Positions 1-6,867 are shown, numbered from the stretch's first letter. The stretch: DNA of 11,456 bases from Schleiferiaceae bacterium (GCA_030831045.1 JAURMB010000089.1:1-11456); one strand, 5' to 3'. Numbers and translations are program-made. Notes: generated from the sequence alone by a model not told the origin.

Positions 1-8
1 AAATTTTA

Positions 9-16
9 TATCTTTG
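9..16 (+). promoter_or_regulatory. Bacteroidota-type -7 promoter box (TATCTTTG) for tRNA-Glu/rpsT
   Basis: TATCTTTG matches the Bacteroidota primary-sigma -7 consensus TAnnTTTG exactly. It lies 16 bases before the mature tRNA 5' end, a sensible distance for a start point near 21-23. The partner -33 TTG element would lie outside the window, so only half the promoter can be judged. The same 11 bases, TATCTTTGCGC, recur before icmF. Confidence 0.7.
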
Positions 17-32
17 CGCTCCCAAAACATAG

Positions 33-106
33 GGCCCGTTCGTCTAGCGGTTCAGGACATCTCCCTTTCACGGAGAAGATCACGGGTTCGAATCCCGTAC
101 GGGTCA
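33..106 (+). tRNA. tRNA-Glu (anticodon UUC)
   Basis: A full cloverleaf can be folded by hand. The acceptor stem pairs 33-39 with 99-105 (one G-U pair), with discriminator A106. The anticodon stem pairs 60-64 with 72-76 around a 7-base loop carrying TTC at 67-69. The T arm pairs 82-86 with 94-98 around loop TTCGAAT. The CCA end is not encoded, since CAA follows position 106. Anticodon UUC reads GAA and GAG glutamate codons. rpsT starts only 23 bases downstream with no terminator between them, so the tRNA is probably processed from a tRNA-rpsT transcript. Confidence 0.97.
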
Positions 107-129
107 CAAACAACAAAAACTAGCTAATC

Positions 130-384
130 ATGGCTAACCATAAATCTGCGTTGAAGCGCATTCGCCAAATCCAGGCCAAGCGCGCCCACAACAAGTACTT
201 TCACAAGACGACCCGCAATGCGGTTCGCGCCCTCCGTGCCGTAACGGATGCTGCAGCTGCTGCTGCCCAGCTTCCCTTGGTGGCGTCAATGCTGGACAAG
301 CTTGCGAAGCGCAACATCATTCACAAGAACAAGGCTTCAAATTTGAAGTCTAGTCTTACGAAGCACGTTAATAAGTTAGCGTAA
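130..384 (+). CDS. rpsT: 30S ribosomal protein S20
   Basis: S20 is a small, very basic primary-binding protein of the 30S subunit that contacts the 5' domain and helix 44 of 16S rRNA. The 84-residue product has the expected length and the family start [13 protein letters not shown], followed by lysine- and arginine-rich helices and an alanine-rich middle (about residues 41-47). The C-terminal part ([16 protein letters not shown]) is the conserved S20 end. The ATG at 130 is the only sensible start. The leader from 107 to 129 is A-rich without a Shine-Dalgarno motif, as is usual in Bacteroidota. The gene appears to share the promoter of the upstream tRNA-Glu and is followed by an intrinsic terminator at 413-439. 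Confidence 0.97.
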   Translation: MANHKSALKRIRQIQAKRAHNKYFHKTTRNAVRALRAVTDAAAAAAQLPLVASMLDKLAKRNIIHKNKASNLKSSLTKHVNKLA

Positions 385-412
385 CTCCGTTACGTTGAGA
401 TTGGTTGTTTGG

Positions 413-439
413 AACCGCCCCGAGAGGGGCGGTTTTTTT
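413..439 (+). terminator. Rho-independent terminator after rpsT
   Basis: A perfect 9-bp stem (AACCGCCCC at 413-421 with GGGGCGGTT at 426-434) closes a GAGA tetraloop and runs directly into a T tract at 433-439. It lies 29 bases after the rpsT stop. It is the only strong intrinsic terminator I see in the window and separates the tRNA/rpsT unit from the radC operon. Confidence 0.93.
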
Positions 440-472
440 GTTTGCGGGTGTTGCTTGAGGCGTTGGTCGCCG

Positions 473-503
473 TTGATCCGTTTTAAACGCCAACATACGT
501 TTA
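473..503 (+). promoter_or_regulatory. Candidate promoter of the radC operon
   Basis: TTG at 473-475 and TACGTTTA at 496-503 are 20 bases apart. This resembles the Bacteroidota -33 (TTTG/TTG) and -7 (TAnnTTTG) elements, with one mismatch in the last -7 base. The start point would fall near 507-511, giving a leader of about 35 bases to the ATG at 543. The rest of the gap from 440 to 542 holds nothing else that I recognise. Confidence 0.4.
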
Positions 504-542
504 GTGACGACTGCTGGGCAGTTTCTGCACGAGGTTTACCTC

Positions 543-1244
543 ATGAATGATGCATTTTCAACAACCTCTATTCGCACATGGTCCGAAGAGGAGCGCCCGC
601 GGGAACGGGCTATGGCTAACGGTATTCGCGGCATGACGGCTGCCGAGTGCCTTGCACTGGTATTGCGATCGGGAACTCGAGCCCAATCGGCCTTGGATTT
701 GGCGCGAAGTGTGCTGGCGCAGCACGAGGGGAGCCTCAGTCGTCTGGCGCGAGCGGATGTACTCAGCCTTCAGGGTATTTCTGGAGTCGGTTTGGCCAAG
801 GCTGCAGCGGTTGCGGCAGCCTTCGAGCTAGGTCGAAGATCGGCGAGCGATCAATCGGGCTCTGAGCAGGTCGTTCGAGGGTCCCACGATGTGTTTCAGC
901 TACTGAATCCGCGCTTGTCTTCGCTCGACCACGAGCAATTTTGGGTCGTTTATTTGAGTCGGGCCAACAAGGTGGTCCACTACGAATGCGTGGGTCAAGG
1001 CGGGTGGACGGCCACGGCGGCAGATGTTCGGGTGGTGTATCAGCGTGCCTTGGCATTGCGAACGCCATCGATGGTGGTGGCGCACAACCATCCGAGCGGT
1101 CGCCTTGAGCCGTCGGACGAGGATCGAAGGTTGACGCAGCGCCTTGTGGAGGGGGCTCGGATTTTGGAACTATCGTGTTTGGATCATTTGATCATTGGCG
1201 AGAACCAATACGTTAGTTTTGCGGATCGAGGATGGATGCCTTAA
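543..1244 (+). CDS. radC: RadC family JAMM/MPN+ domain protein
   Basis: RadC is named for a disputed role in DNA repair and is now viewed as a JAB/MPN-fold protein whose substrate is unproven. From the ATG at 543 the product is 233 residues, normal for the family. It opens with the family signature around SIRTWSEEERPRERA, has a helix-hairpin-helix segment (LQGISGVGLAKA, about residues 73-95) and ends with the JAMM metal site HNHPSG. The HxH(x7)SxxD pattern is complete: H181, H183, S191, D194. A GTG at 504 would add 13 residues, but these are not family-like and a candidate promoter places the RNA start after 504. The 3' end overlaps the epimerase gene by 13 bases. Confidence 0.93.
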   Translation: MNDAFSTTSIRTWSEEERPRERAMANGIRGMTAAECLALVLRSGTRAQSALDLARSVLAQHEGSLSRLARADVLSLQGISGVGLAKAAAVAAAFELGRRSASDQSGSEQVVRGSHDVFQLLNPRLSSLDHEQFWVVYLSRANKVVHYECVGQGGWTATAADVRVVYQRALALRTPSMVVAHNHPSGRLEPSDEDRRLTQRLVEGARILELSCLDHLIIGENQYVSFADRGWMP

Positions 1245-2293
1245 CCTTAGCCCCGTACCGCATTGGCCACGTCGTTGGTGCACGGCCCCAGTTTGTGAAA
1301 TTGAAGCCCCTCGTGGAGGCCATTTCGCGAGCTGGTGGGCAAAATTGGGTAGCGCATACCGGGCAGCACTACGATGCAGCAATGAACGATTCATTTTGGG
1401 CTGAATTGGGGTTCCGCCCGGATTATCAGGGAGTCTGGTCCGATCGTAGGGCCGATGCAGCTGCCCTTCAATTGGCCCTGGAGCAAGCTTCTGTTGATGC
1501 CGTAGTTGTGTACGGCGACACGGACTCCACGGTACTCGGAGCCCAAGCGGCACAAGAACTGGGATTGCCATTTGCTCATGCGGAAGCGGGTCTGCGAAGC
1601 TTTAATTCGCTTATGCCCGAGGAGCACAACCGAATTTGGGTGGACGAACGGGCAAATTGGCTCTGGGCTCCGACCGCTGGGGCGCTCGAACAAATCAAGC
1701 GCGAGCAGCTCGATCGCGGCGCCCCGTGGACGATGGTTACCGGTGATTTGATGCGCGATGCGTTTCCGGATGGAACAGGCACTCGCGATCCCAAAGGCCG
1801 AATACTGGTCACGGTTCACCGCAACACCAACGTGGACGAGCCCCAGCGCCTTCACCGTATCGAAGCGGCTATGGATGCTCTGGGGGCGTCCTACGAGGTG
1901 CTTTGGCCCCGGCATCCGCGCCATCGAGCCGCGGGCATTGGGACGAAGCACGTTCCAGATTGTCCGCCCCTCGGACGCGAAGCAATGCTCAAGGCCTTAC
2001 ACGAATCGCAGTGGGTAATTACGGATTCGGGCGGCCTGCAGAAAGAGGCTTTTTTTGCGGGCAAACGTTGTGTCGTCCTGCGCCGCGAAACGGAATGGAC
2101 CGAATTAGTTGACCACGGATGGGCGGCGTTGATCGATCCCGATACGCCGGATTTATTGGGCTCCGTAACGCGCCAATTCGCTGCGTGGGAAGCGCAGGGT
2201 GCAGCAGCGCCACCGGACCTGTACGGCGACGGGCATGCGGCGGAGAAGATGCTTCAATCACTGGCTGAGGGCCTCCAAATTCTTGAGCGGTGA
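1232..2293 (+). CDS. wecB: Non-hydrolysing UDP-GlcNAc 2-epimerase family protein (WecB-like)
   Basis: This family interconverts UDP-GlcNAc and UDP-ManNAc in the cytoplasm, feeding surface polysaccharides. The product has 353 residues, near the family norm of 360-380. It shows VGARPQF (15-21), YGDTDST (94-100), HAEAGLRS (116-123), PEEHNR (129-134), TVHRN (194-198) and DSGGLQKEA (265-273). By alignment from memory, the E. coli catalytic residues D95, E117, E131 and H213 correspond to D96, E118, the E130/E131 pair and H196. Two places differ from the textbook enzyme: TVHRNTN replaces the usual HRREN, and RRETEWTEL replaces RxTTERPE, so this may be a divergent subgroup with a changed substrate. 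The ATG start lies inside the radC end (13-bp overlap) and the stop overlaps the next start (GTGA). Confidence 0.88.
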   Translation: MDALTLAPYRIGHVVGARPQFVKLKPLVEAISRAGGQNWVAHTGQHYDAAMNDSFWAELGFRPDYQGVWSDRRADAAALQLALEQASVDAVVVYGDTDSTVLGAQAAQELGLPFAHAEAGLRSFNSLMPEEHNRIWVDERANWLWAPTAGALEQIKREQLDRGAPWTMVTGDLMRDAFPDGTGTRDPKGRILVTVHRNTNVDEPQRLHRIEAAMDALGASYEVLWPRHPRHRAAGIGTKHVPDCPPLGREAMLKALHESQWVITDSGGLQKEAFFAGKRCVVLRRETEWTELVDHGWAALIDPDTPDLLGSVTRQFAAWEAQGAAAPPDLYGDGHAAEKMLQSLAEGLQILER

Positions 2294-3432
2294 GCCACGT
2301 GGTGTTTCGGCATGCGCGTCCTGGCATTGCGCACCAACGCGTGGCGCAGCTGCTCAGCGCAGCTTGGGGCGTCTCGGTGTCGTTTGGCGTCAGCTCCGAA
2401 GCCCAGTCTTGGGTCGATTCCGGTTGGTTGGAGGCTCCCGGAACCCATGAGCCTAGGTTTGAAGATGCCTTCGCGTGGATCTTGTGGCGGACGGAGTACT
2501 GGGAGCTAACGCTCGAAAAGGACGGACATGGGCGACCGATGGGACGCTCGGCTACGCGCGACGTGATGATCCCCGAGGCGGAGCTTCGGGCGATTGAACT
2601 CGCTGAAGCATACGGGGTTTCGCTACCGCTCAAAGGAAAGCCGAGTCCCACGGTTGTCGTAGACATCGATCATCTGTTCGCCTACCGGGGCAGGGGATGG
2701 AGGTCCGCAGTTGGTGGAGCCGTTCGCGATGTGCTTCGCGGCGACTGGCGGGCGGTTGCGGAACGCGTGAACGGTCCGGATCCGTTTTACAGCAGCGCTT
2801 ATTGGGCGAAGTGGGCATCGCGGTTTCCGCAGGGCACGCTTCAGTTTTTTGTGCTCCTGGCCGCGGAACAAAGCACCTACGATCGAGGAGTGCGCCCTGA
2901 TTCTGAGGCGGTTCGCGCCGCGATAAAGCAGTTGGGAATGCGGTTTGAGGTTGGAGCTCATTTGTCGTACGGTAGCCACGATCGCAGTGGGGGATTTCGC
3001 ACCGAAATCGGATACGTAGATCAGATATTAGGGGTGCCAACGCTGCGTCAGCGGTTCCACTTTCTGCGAAACGCCGGTTGGCTGCCGCAACTTCAGTCCT
3101 TGACCGAATTGGGCGTGCGCGAGGATTGGTCGGATGAATTTGCCGATACCCCCGGATTCCGGTCGGGGTGGGCCAATCCGTTTCCACGCAACGAGAACCT
3201 TTGGAGCGTGCCGGTTGCCGTAATGGATCAAAACCTCATCCACCTCGCTCCCGAAGAAGTCGCTCAAACGCTTCACGGGCTGGAGCAGGCCGCCTGGTCG
3301 GTGGGTTCGGGGCTTCGGGTAGGTACGCACTGGCGGATTTTCGGACCCCGTCCGGCGGCGGAACGCAATGCTAAAGATTTTTCAACCTGGCGGGAGGGTC
3401 TCGAACGCTGGCTTAACGAACGGCCGTCATGA
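2290..3432 (+). CDS. DUF7033 / polysaccharide-deacetylase-like protein
   Basis: The 380-residue product resembles a Bacteroidota group annotated as polysaccharide deacetylase family with a DUF7033 N-terminus. The N-terminal third (1-115) has no motif I know. From residue 122 a NodB-like barrel seems to start: VVVDIDHLFAYR (DID at 125-127, the metal/base position), then GAHLSYGS (H224, S226; related proteins carry HPSY here), a conserved block TLRQRFHFL, GFRSGWANPF (289-298), VPVAVMD (307-313) and a late histidine in GTHW (H347). The expected role is removal of acetyl groups from a surface or envelope sugar, but the substrate is unknown. There is no signal peptide, so it may be cytoplasmic. 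It starts with GTG in a 4-base GTGA overlap with the epimerase gene, and its own stop overlaps the next ATG. Confidence 0.72.
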   Translation: MSHVVFRHARPGIAHQRVAQLLSAAWGVSVSFGVSSEAQSWVDSGWLEAPGTHEPRFEDAFAWILWRTEYWELTLEKDGHGRPMGRSATRDVMIPEAELRAIELAEAYGVSLPLKGKPSPTVVVDIDHLFAYRGRGWRSAVGGAVRDVLRGDWRAVAERVNGPDPFYSSAYWAKWASRFPQGTLQFFVLLAAEQSTYDRGVRPDSEAVRAAIKQLGMRFEVGAHLSYGSHDRSGGFRTEIGYVDQILGVPTLRQRFHFLRNAGWLPQLQSLTELGVREDWSDEFADTPGFRSGWANPFPRNENLWSVPVAVMDQNLIHLAPEEVAQTLHGLEQAAWSVGSGLRVGTHWRIFGPRPAAERNAKDFSTWREGLERWLNERPS

Positions 3433-4343
3433 GTCGATATTGGGTGACGTCAAACCCCGATGGGGCCAAATGGGACGCTGCGTACCGCTATGCGGCGGAA
3501 CCGTTCCCCTACGATCGAATCGAGTACCTCGATTCGTTGGGTGTGACGTGGTGCGCCCTAGAAGGAGATTCGTTCATTCTACCGTTTGCCGTTGGGCGGA
3601 GCAAGCTGGGGTACCCGCAAGCATTTTGCCCGTTGGGCGCACAGCGGCTTGGTCCGATCGGGGACTTAGCTGGGGATGCGGAATCGCTTCGGTCTGCCCT
3701 CGATGCGTTGCCCCGCTACCTAAGGTTGCGGTTGCGGTTTTCGCGCCCCCAGTCGTGGCCTAAAGATCGCAGCTGGCACTGGCGCCGCGGCGGATGGGAG
3801 CGTTGGCGATCTGAACCGAATTATGAACTCCGACTTAGCACGAGCTACGAAGTTCTCTATCACGGATTTTCGAGCCAAACACGCAAAAACCTCAAATCGT
3901 CGTTTGAAAACCAACTCTGGGAATACAGCAATCCCGAAGAGCTTTGGAACTACTTCGCTCAGAACCAGGGATTAAAGTACCGGGTTCCTGCTGGTTATGA
4001 ACAGTCCATGAAGTCAGCAATGTACCATTTGCTGCACCAAGGACGGGGTGCGGTGTGGGCTGCCATTGGTCCCGGAAATCAGTGGTTGGCGGGAATGTTC
4101 GTGGCCTTTTCGGGCAACCGAGCGGTGCTCTTGTTCAGTGCGGTAACGGAGGAAGGCCGGGAGCGGCAGTCGATGACGTGGCTCATAAATGAATTTCTCA
4201 CCATGGCGGTGGGGCGCTGGTCCGTCGTTGATTTTGAAGGCAGCAGCGCTCCTGGATTGGCCCGGTTTTATCAAGGATTTGGTGCGGAAAACGTCGCGTA
4301 CCTTAGCTGGGAACGCTGGAACCTTCCATGGCCATTACGCTAA
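3429..4343 (+). CDS. FemAB/GNAT-like acyltransferase family protein
   Basis: The 304-residue product has no full set of motifs I can name with certainty. Its layout fits the BioF2/FemAB-like acetyltransferase group common in Bacteroidota: a divergent N-terminal half, then SSQTRKNLKSS (148-158), which resembles the conserved RxN(I/L)(K/R) helix start of that group. A core WLAGMFVAF...NRAVLLFSAV with a beta-bulge look follows, and the C-terminus ends in a typical LARFYQGFGAE. It would transfer an acyl or aminoacyl group to a sugar or peptide acceptor. Its coupling to the epimerase and deacetylase-like genes suggests a surface glycan as acceptor (inference). It starts in an ATGA overlap with the upstream gene and its 3' end overlaps oxyR by 16 bases. 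No signal peptide or membrane segment is visible. Confidence 0.62.
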   Translation: MSRYWVTSNPDGAKWDAAYRYAAEPFPYDRIEYLDSLGVTWCALEGDSFILPFAVGRSKLGYPQAFCPLGAQRLGPIGDLAGDAESLRSALDALPRYLRLRLRFSRPQSWPKDRSWHWRRGGWERWRSEPNYELRLSTSYEVLYHGFSSQTRKNLKSSFENQLWEYSNPEELWNYFAQNQGLKYRVPAGYEQSMKSAMYHLLHQGRGAVWAAIGPGNQWLAGMFVAFSGNRAVLLFSAVTEEGRERQSMTWLINEFLTMAVGRWSVVDFEGSSAPGLARFYQGFGAENVAYLSWERWNLPWPLR

Positions 4344-5269
4344 TCCAACTGCAGTATTTCGATGCCCTCGCCACGCACCGCCATTTCGGCCGAGCGGCTA
4401 AGGCCTGTGGCGTTTCCCAACCAACCCTTTCGGCGCAAATTCAAAAACTGGAGGAAGAACTTCAGGGAAGCTTGGTGGATCGACGGAGCCAGCCGGTGCA
4501 GTTAACGCAGTTGGGGACCCAGATTCTTCCCTACGCGCAGCGCACGCTGGGTGCGGCCCAAAGCATCGCAGAGGTAGGCCAGACGTTTCACAAACCCCTG
4601 GAGGGATCCCTTCGGGTTGGAGTGATTCCGACCATTGCGCCCTACCTGATTCCGCGCTTTGCGCCCGAATTGCTTCGGCGCTTCCCACGGCTGCGGTTGG
4701 AACTTGAAGAGGCAACCACCGAACAGCTCGTAGAGCAATTAGAATCAGACCGTTTGGATGCGGCGATTCTCGCCGTGCCCCTTGCGGCCTCGCATTTTGT
4801 GCTCGAACCGCTCTACCGGGAACCATTTTTAGCCTACCTACCAGAAGGCCACGCGAAATCGAACGATTTGTTCTTGACCGCTTCGGAGCTAAAGACCGAG
4901 TCCATTTTGCTCTTGCCCGAAGGGCATTGCTTTCGCGACCAAGTAGTGCAGCTCTGCGGCGTGGAACGGGGTGCAGAACGCATCGCCCTTTCAGTGGGAC
5001 AGTTTGAAACCTTGGTTCGATTGGCCGACGAGGGTTTGGGAATGACGCTTCTTCCGCAGCTGGCGGTGTCGGAACTTTCACCGGTTCGCCAAAAGCGCAT
5101 GAAGCCTATTTCGGAGCCACGACCGGTGCGGCAAGTTGCCCTGCTCGCGTTGCCAGGCCACCGTCGTTTGGGTATGGTGGAGGCGCTCGCTCGAATCATT
5201 CGCGCTTCGGTCCCAGAGGTGCTTCGCGTAGCGCGTTCCGACGATCACGTGGTATCTGCAGCCCGATGA
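4328..5269 (+). CDS. oxyR: OxyR-type LysR transcriptional regulator (peroxide sensor)
   Basis: The 313-residue protein has a LysR winged helix-turn-helix at the N-terminus (about residues 5-63; FGRAAKACGVSQPTLSAQIQKLE is the recognition region) and a two-lobed effector domain. It is specifically OxyR-like. IPT with T102 matches E. coli T100. EGHCFRDQVVQLCG carries C201 and C210, nine residues apart like the redox pair C199/C208. GMTLLPQLAV is also present. In the family, peroxide oxidises these cysteines to a disulphide and the tetramer then activates catalase, alkyl hydroperoxide reductase and dps genes. No such target lies in the window. The gene overlaps the upstream ORF by 16 bases and its stop overlaps the rdgB start (ATGA), so it is expressed at least partly from an upstream promoter. 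The overlap leaves no space for a usual divergent oxyR promoter. Confidence 0.92.
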   Translation: MAITLIQLQYFDALATHRHFGRAAKACGVSQPTLSAQIQKLEEELQGSLVDRRSQPVQLTQLGTQILPYAQRTLGAAQSIAEVGQTFHKPLEGSLRVGVIPTIAPYLIPRFAPELLRRFPRLRLELEEATTEQLVEQLESDRLDAAILAVPLAASHFVLEPLYREPFLAYLPEGHAKSNDLFLTASELKTESILLLPEGHCFRDQVVQLCGVERGAERIALSVGQFETLVRLADEGLGMTLLPQLAVSELSPVRQKRMKPISEPRPVRQVALLALPGHRRLGMVEALARIIRASVPEVLRVARSDDHVVSAAR

Positions 5270-5844
5270 ACATCGTGCTCGCTACCCAGAATCCCTATAA
5301 GGTGGCAGAAATCCGCGCCGTGCTTCCCGCCACGTGGAAGGTTTGGCTGCCCTCGGATTTTGGGTTGACGGCTGAACTTCGCGAAGACGGTAGAACCCTC
5401 GAAGCAAACGCCGAGCAAAAAGCCCGTTTTTTGTGGGAGCACACGGGAATGCCCAGCCTCGCCGACGACAGCGGCCTCGAAGTTGAAGCCCTCGCAGGGG
5501 CCCCGGGCGTAGATAGCGCACATTATGCGGGACCTGAGCGTTCCGATTCCGCCAACCGCAGTAAGCTGCTGGGCGCACTTCACGGAGTGGAAAACCGCCG
5601 TGCCCGCTTCAAAACGGTACTTGCGTGGGCGACGGACGATGGCGTGGCGCTGTTCGAAGGAACGGTTGAAGGTCAGCTCGGCGAATGCGAACGCGGGACC
5701 CATGGATTTGGGTACGACGCGCTGTTTATTCCGCTCGAAGGCGACGGGCGGAGTTTTGCCGAGATGAGTGCCGAGGAGAAATCCGCCATAAGCCACCGAA
5801 GTCGGGCGGTGGCGGCGTGGCGTGCTAGGCTAGAAAAAAGCTGA
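5266..5844 (+). CDS. rdgB: RdgB/HAM1 non-canonical purine NTP pyrophosphatase
   Basis: The enzyme hydrolyses dITP, ITP and XTP to the monophosphates and pyrophosphate, keeping deaminated purines out of DNA and RNA. The 192-residue product shows the family landmarks in order: ATQNPYKVAE at the N-terminus (usually ATxNxxKxxE), SLADDSGLEVEAL (64-76, with the catalytic/metal aspartates D67/D68), HYAGPE (86-91), GFGYDALF (147-154), FAEM (164-167) and SHRSRA (176-181). The length is normal. It starts in an ATGA overlap with oxyR, which implies translational coupling. The stop lies inside the 3' end of the convergent rsmD gene, and no terminator hairpin is visible between them. Confidence 0.95.
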   Translation: MNIVLATQNPYKVAEIRAVLPATWKVWLPSDFGLTAELREDGRTLEANAEQKARFLWEHTGMPSLADDSGLEVEALAGAPGVDSAHYAGPERSDSANRSKLLGALHGVENRRARFKTVLAWATDDGVALFEGTVEGQLGECERGTHGFGYDALFIPLEGDGRSFAEMSAEEKSAISHRSRAVAAWRARLEKS

Positions 5845-6349
5845 AGTGAACGCTGCCGTATCGGCGCACTTGCTCAAACTGCGCATGGTTTGAAAGGTCG
5901 GTGTCGGCTCCGTGTTCCACGACCAGGGTACCATCAGGGGCCAAACGGCTTAATGCAGCATCTACCAGGGTGGCGTATTCACCAAAGTCGTAGGGCGGGT
6001 CCGCCACAATGAGGTCCCATTTTGCCGGATTGCGCTGAAGAAAGCGCAGCGCTTCTTCGCTTACGGCCCGAATGGGGAACGAAAGCTGCTCCGAGGTTTT
6101 GTGAATAAACCGGGTGCAGTCGCGAAAGCTATCCACGGAAGTCACGTCAGGACAGCCACGGCTGGCAAGTTCGTAGGATAGGTTACCGGTTCCCGCAAAC
6201 AGATCAAGGGCGCGAATTTCGTCCCACTGAAATCGGTTTTCAAGAATATTGAACAAGCCCTCTTTAGCCATGTCGGTGGTAGGGCGCACCGGCAAATTAG
6301 AAGGTGCCCTCAGTATTTTTCCCCGGTGGGAGCCACGAATTATGCGCAT
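5825..6349 (-). CDS. rsmD: 16S rRNA (guanine966-N2)-methyltransferase RsmD
   Basis: RsmD uses S-adenosylmethionine to methylate G966 of 16S rRNA in the small subunit. From the ATG at 6349 the product is 174 residues and begins MRIIRGSHRGKIL, the classic family start, followed by RPTTDMAKEGLFNIL (22-36), the SAM-binding loop LDLFAGTGNLSYE (48-60) and the catalytic motif ADPPY (116-120). Reading farther upstream to 6448 would add 33 residues that antisense-match nothing and overlap the DUF3822 gene, so the internal ATG is preferred. The upstream gene's TAA shares one base with this ATG (TAATG), a coupled arrangement. The last 20 bases overlap the convergent rdgB. Confidence 0.95.
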   Translation of the reverse strand: MRIIRGSHRGKILRAPSNLPVRPTTDMAKEGLFNILENRFQWDEIRALDLFAGTGNLSYELASRGCPDVTSVDSFRDCTRFIHKTSEQLSFPIRAVSEEALRFLQRNPAKWDLIVADPPYDFGEYATLVDAALSRLAPDGTLVVEHGADTDLSNHAQFEQVRRYGSVHFSFFLA

Positions 6350-6867
6350 TAGTCCAAACGGAGTATTCCCTCGAGGCTGCGAACGTGCCAGTGGGCGATA
6401 AAGTGCTGGGTCAGTTGGCGGATCGCGCGGTCGTCCAGGCCTTCCCAAAATACGGGGACGGACGCTCCGCTCCAGTCGAGCTGCTCAAAAAACAGAAGGA
6501 TAAAGTAGGACGCTTCTTCGGGCGATTCGGTGCGGTAGACCCCATGCATCCGTATCCGGCTTCCGTCGAAAGCGGCGAGTTCCAGGCGCGGACCCCAGAA
6601 CTGTGCGCGGAGGGTGCGGCCTTTGGGTTCGCTGCGCAGCCAGCGACGCAAATTGAATAAGCTTAGGGGTTGCGCTCCGCCGGGGGCGGCGTTAAACCGG
6701 TAAGCGAGGTCATAAAAGTCGTCGACAGGGCTTCTAAACCATGAACTCCCCTGGGGATCCATGGGGCCAAGATGGACTTCGCTAACCTCTTTGGGAAGGA
6801 GTGCGCAAAATGCTTCGTCGTGCCATTGGAGGCCGCTTGCGGGCTCGGACCAGATTGGGGAATTCAA
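6349..6867 (-). CDS. DUF3822-like protein of unknown function
   Basis: The 172-residue product carries a recognisable DUF3822-like stretch, YRTESPEEASYFILLFFEQL (111-130), and lies directly before rsmD, as DUF3822 genes usually do in Bacteroidota. The family's function is unknown. Family members are, to my knowledge, around 250 residues, so this one looks shortened in its N-terminal half. No ATG lies near the 5' end: the frame is closed by a TAA 24 bases upstream of the proposed TTG start at 6867, and the next ATG is at codon 36. The TTG start is therefore inferred. It lies 4 bases after the stop of the upstream gene and its own stop shares one base with the rsmD start (TAATG), so coexpression with both is very likely. 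Confidence 0.65.
   Translation of the reverse strand: MNSPIWSEPASGLQWHDEAFCALLPKEVSEVHLGPMDPQGSSWFRSPVDDFYDLAYRFNAAPGGAQPLSLFNLRRWLRSEPKGRTLRAQFWGPRLELAAFDGSRIRMHGVYRTESPEEASYFILLFFEQLDWSGASVPVFWEGLDDRAIRQLTQHFIAHWHVRSLEGILRLD

Noticed and set aside
2019..2666. Minus-strand open frame of 215 codons
   Set aside because: It spans the coupled junction of the epimerase and DUF7033 genes, both of which are supported by motifs. Its translation is low-complexity S/P/R-rich.
6350..6448. 33-residue N-terminal extension of RsmD
   Set aside because: The family starts at MRIIRG, and the extension overlaps the DUF3822-like gene in another frame. TAATG coupling explains the start at 6349.
6304..6660. Plus-strand open frame of 118 codons
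   Set aside because: It is antisense to the DUF3822-like gene and the rsmD start, with no motif. It is treated as a shadow frame.
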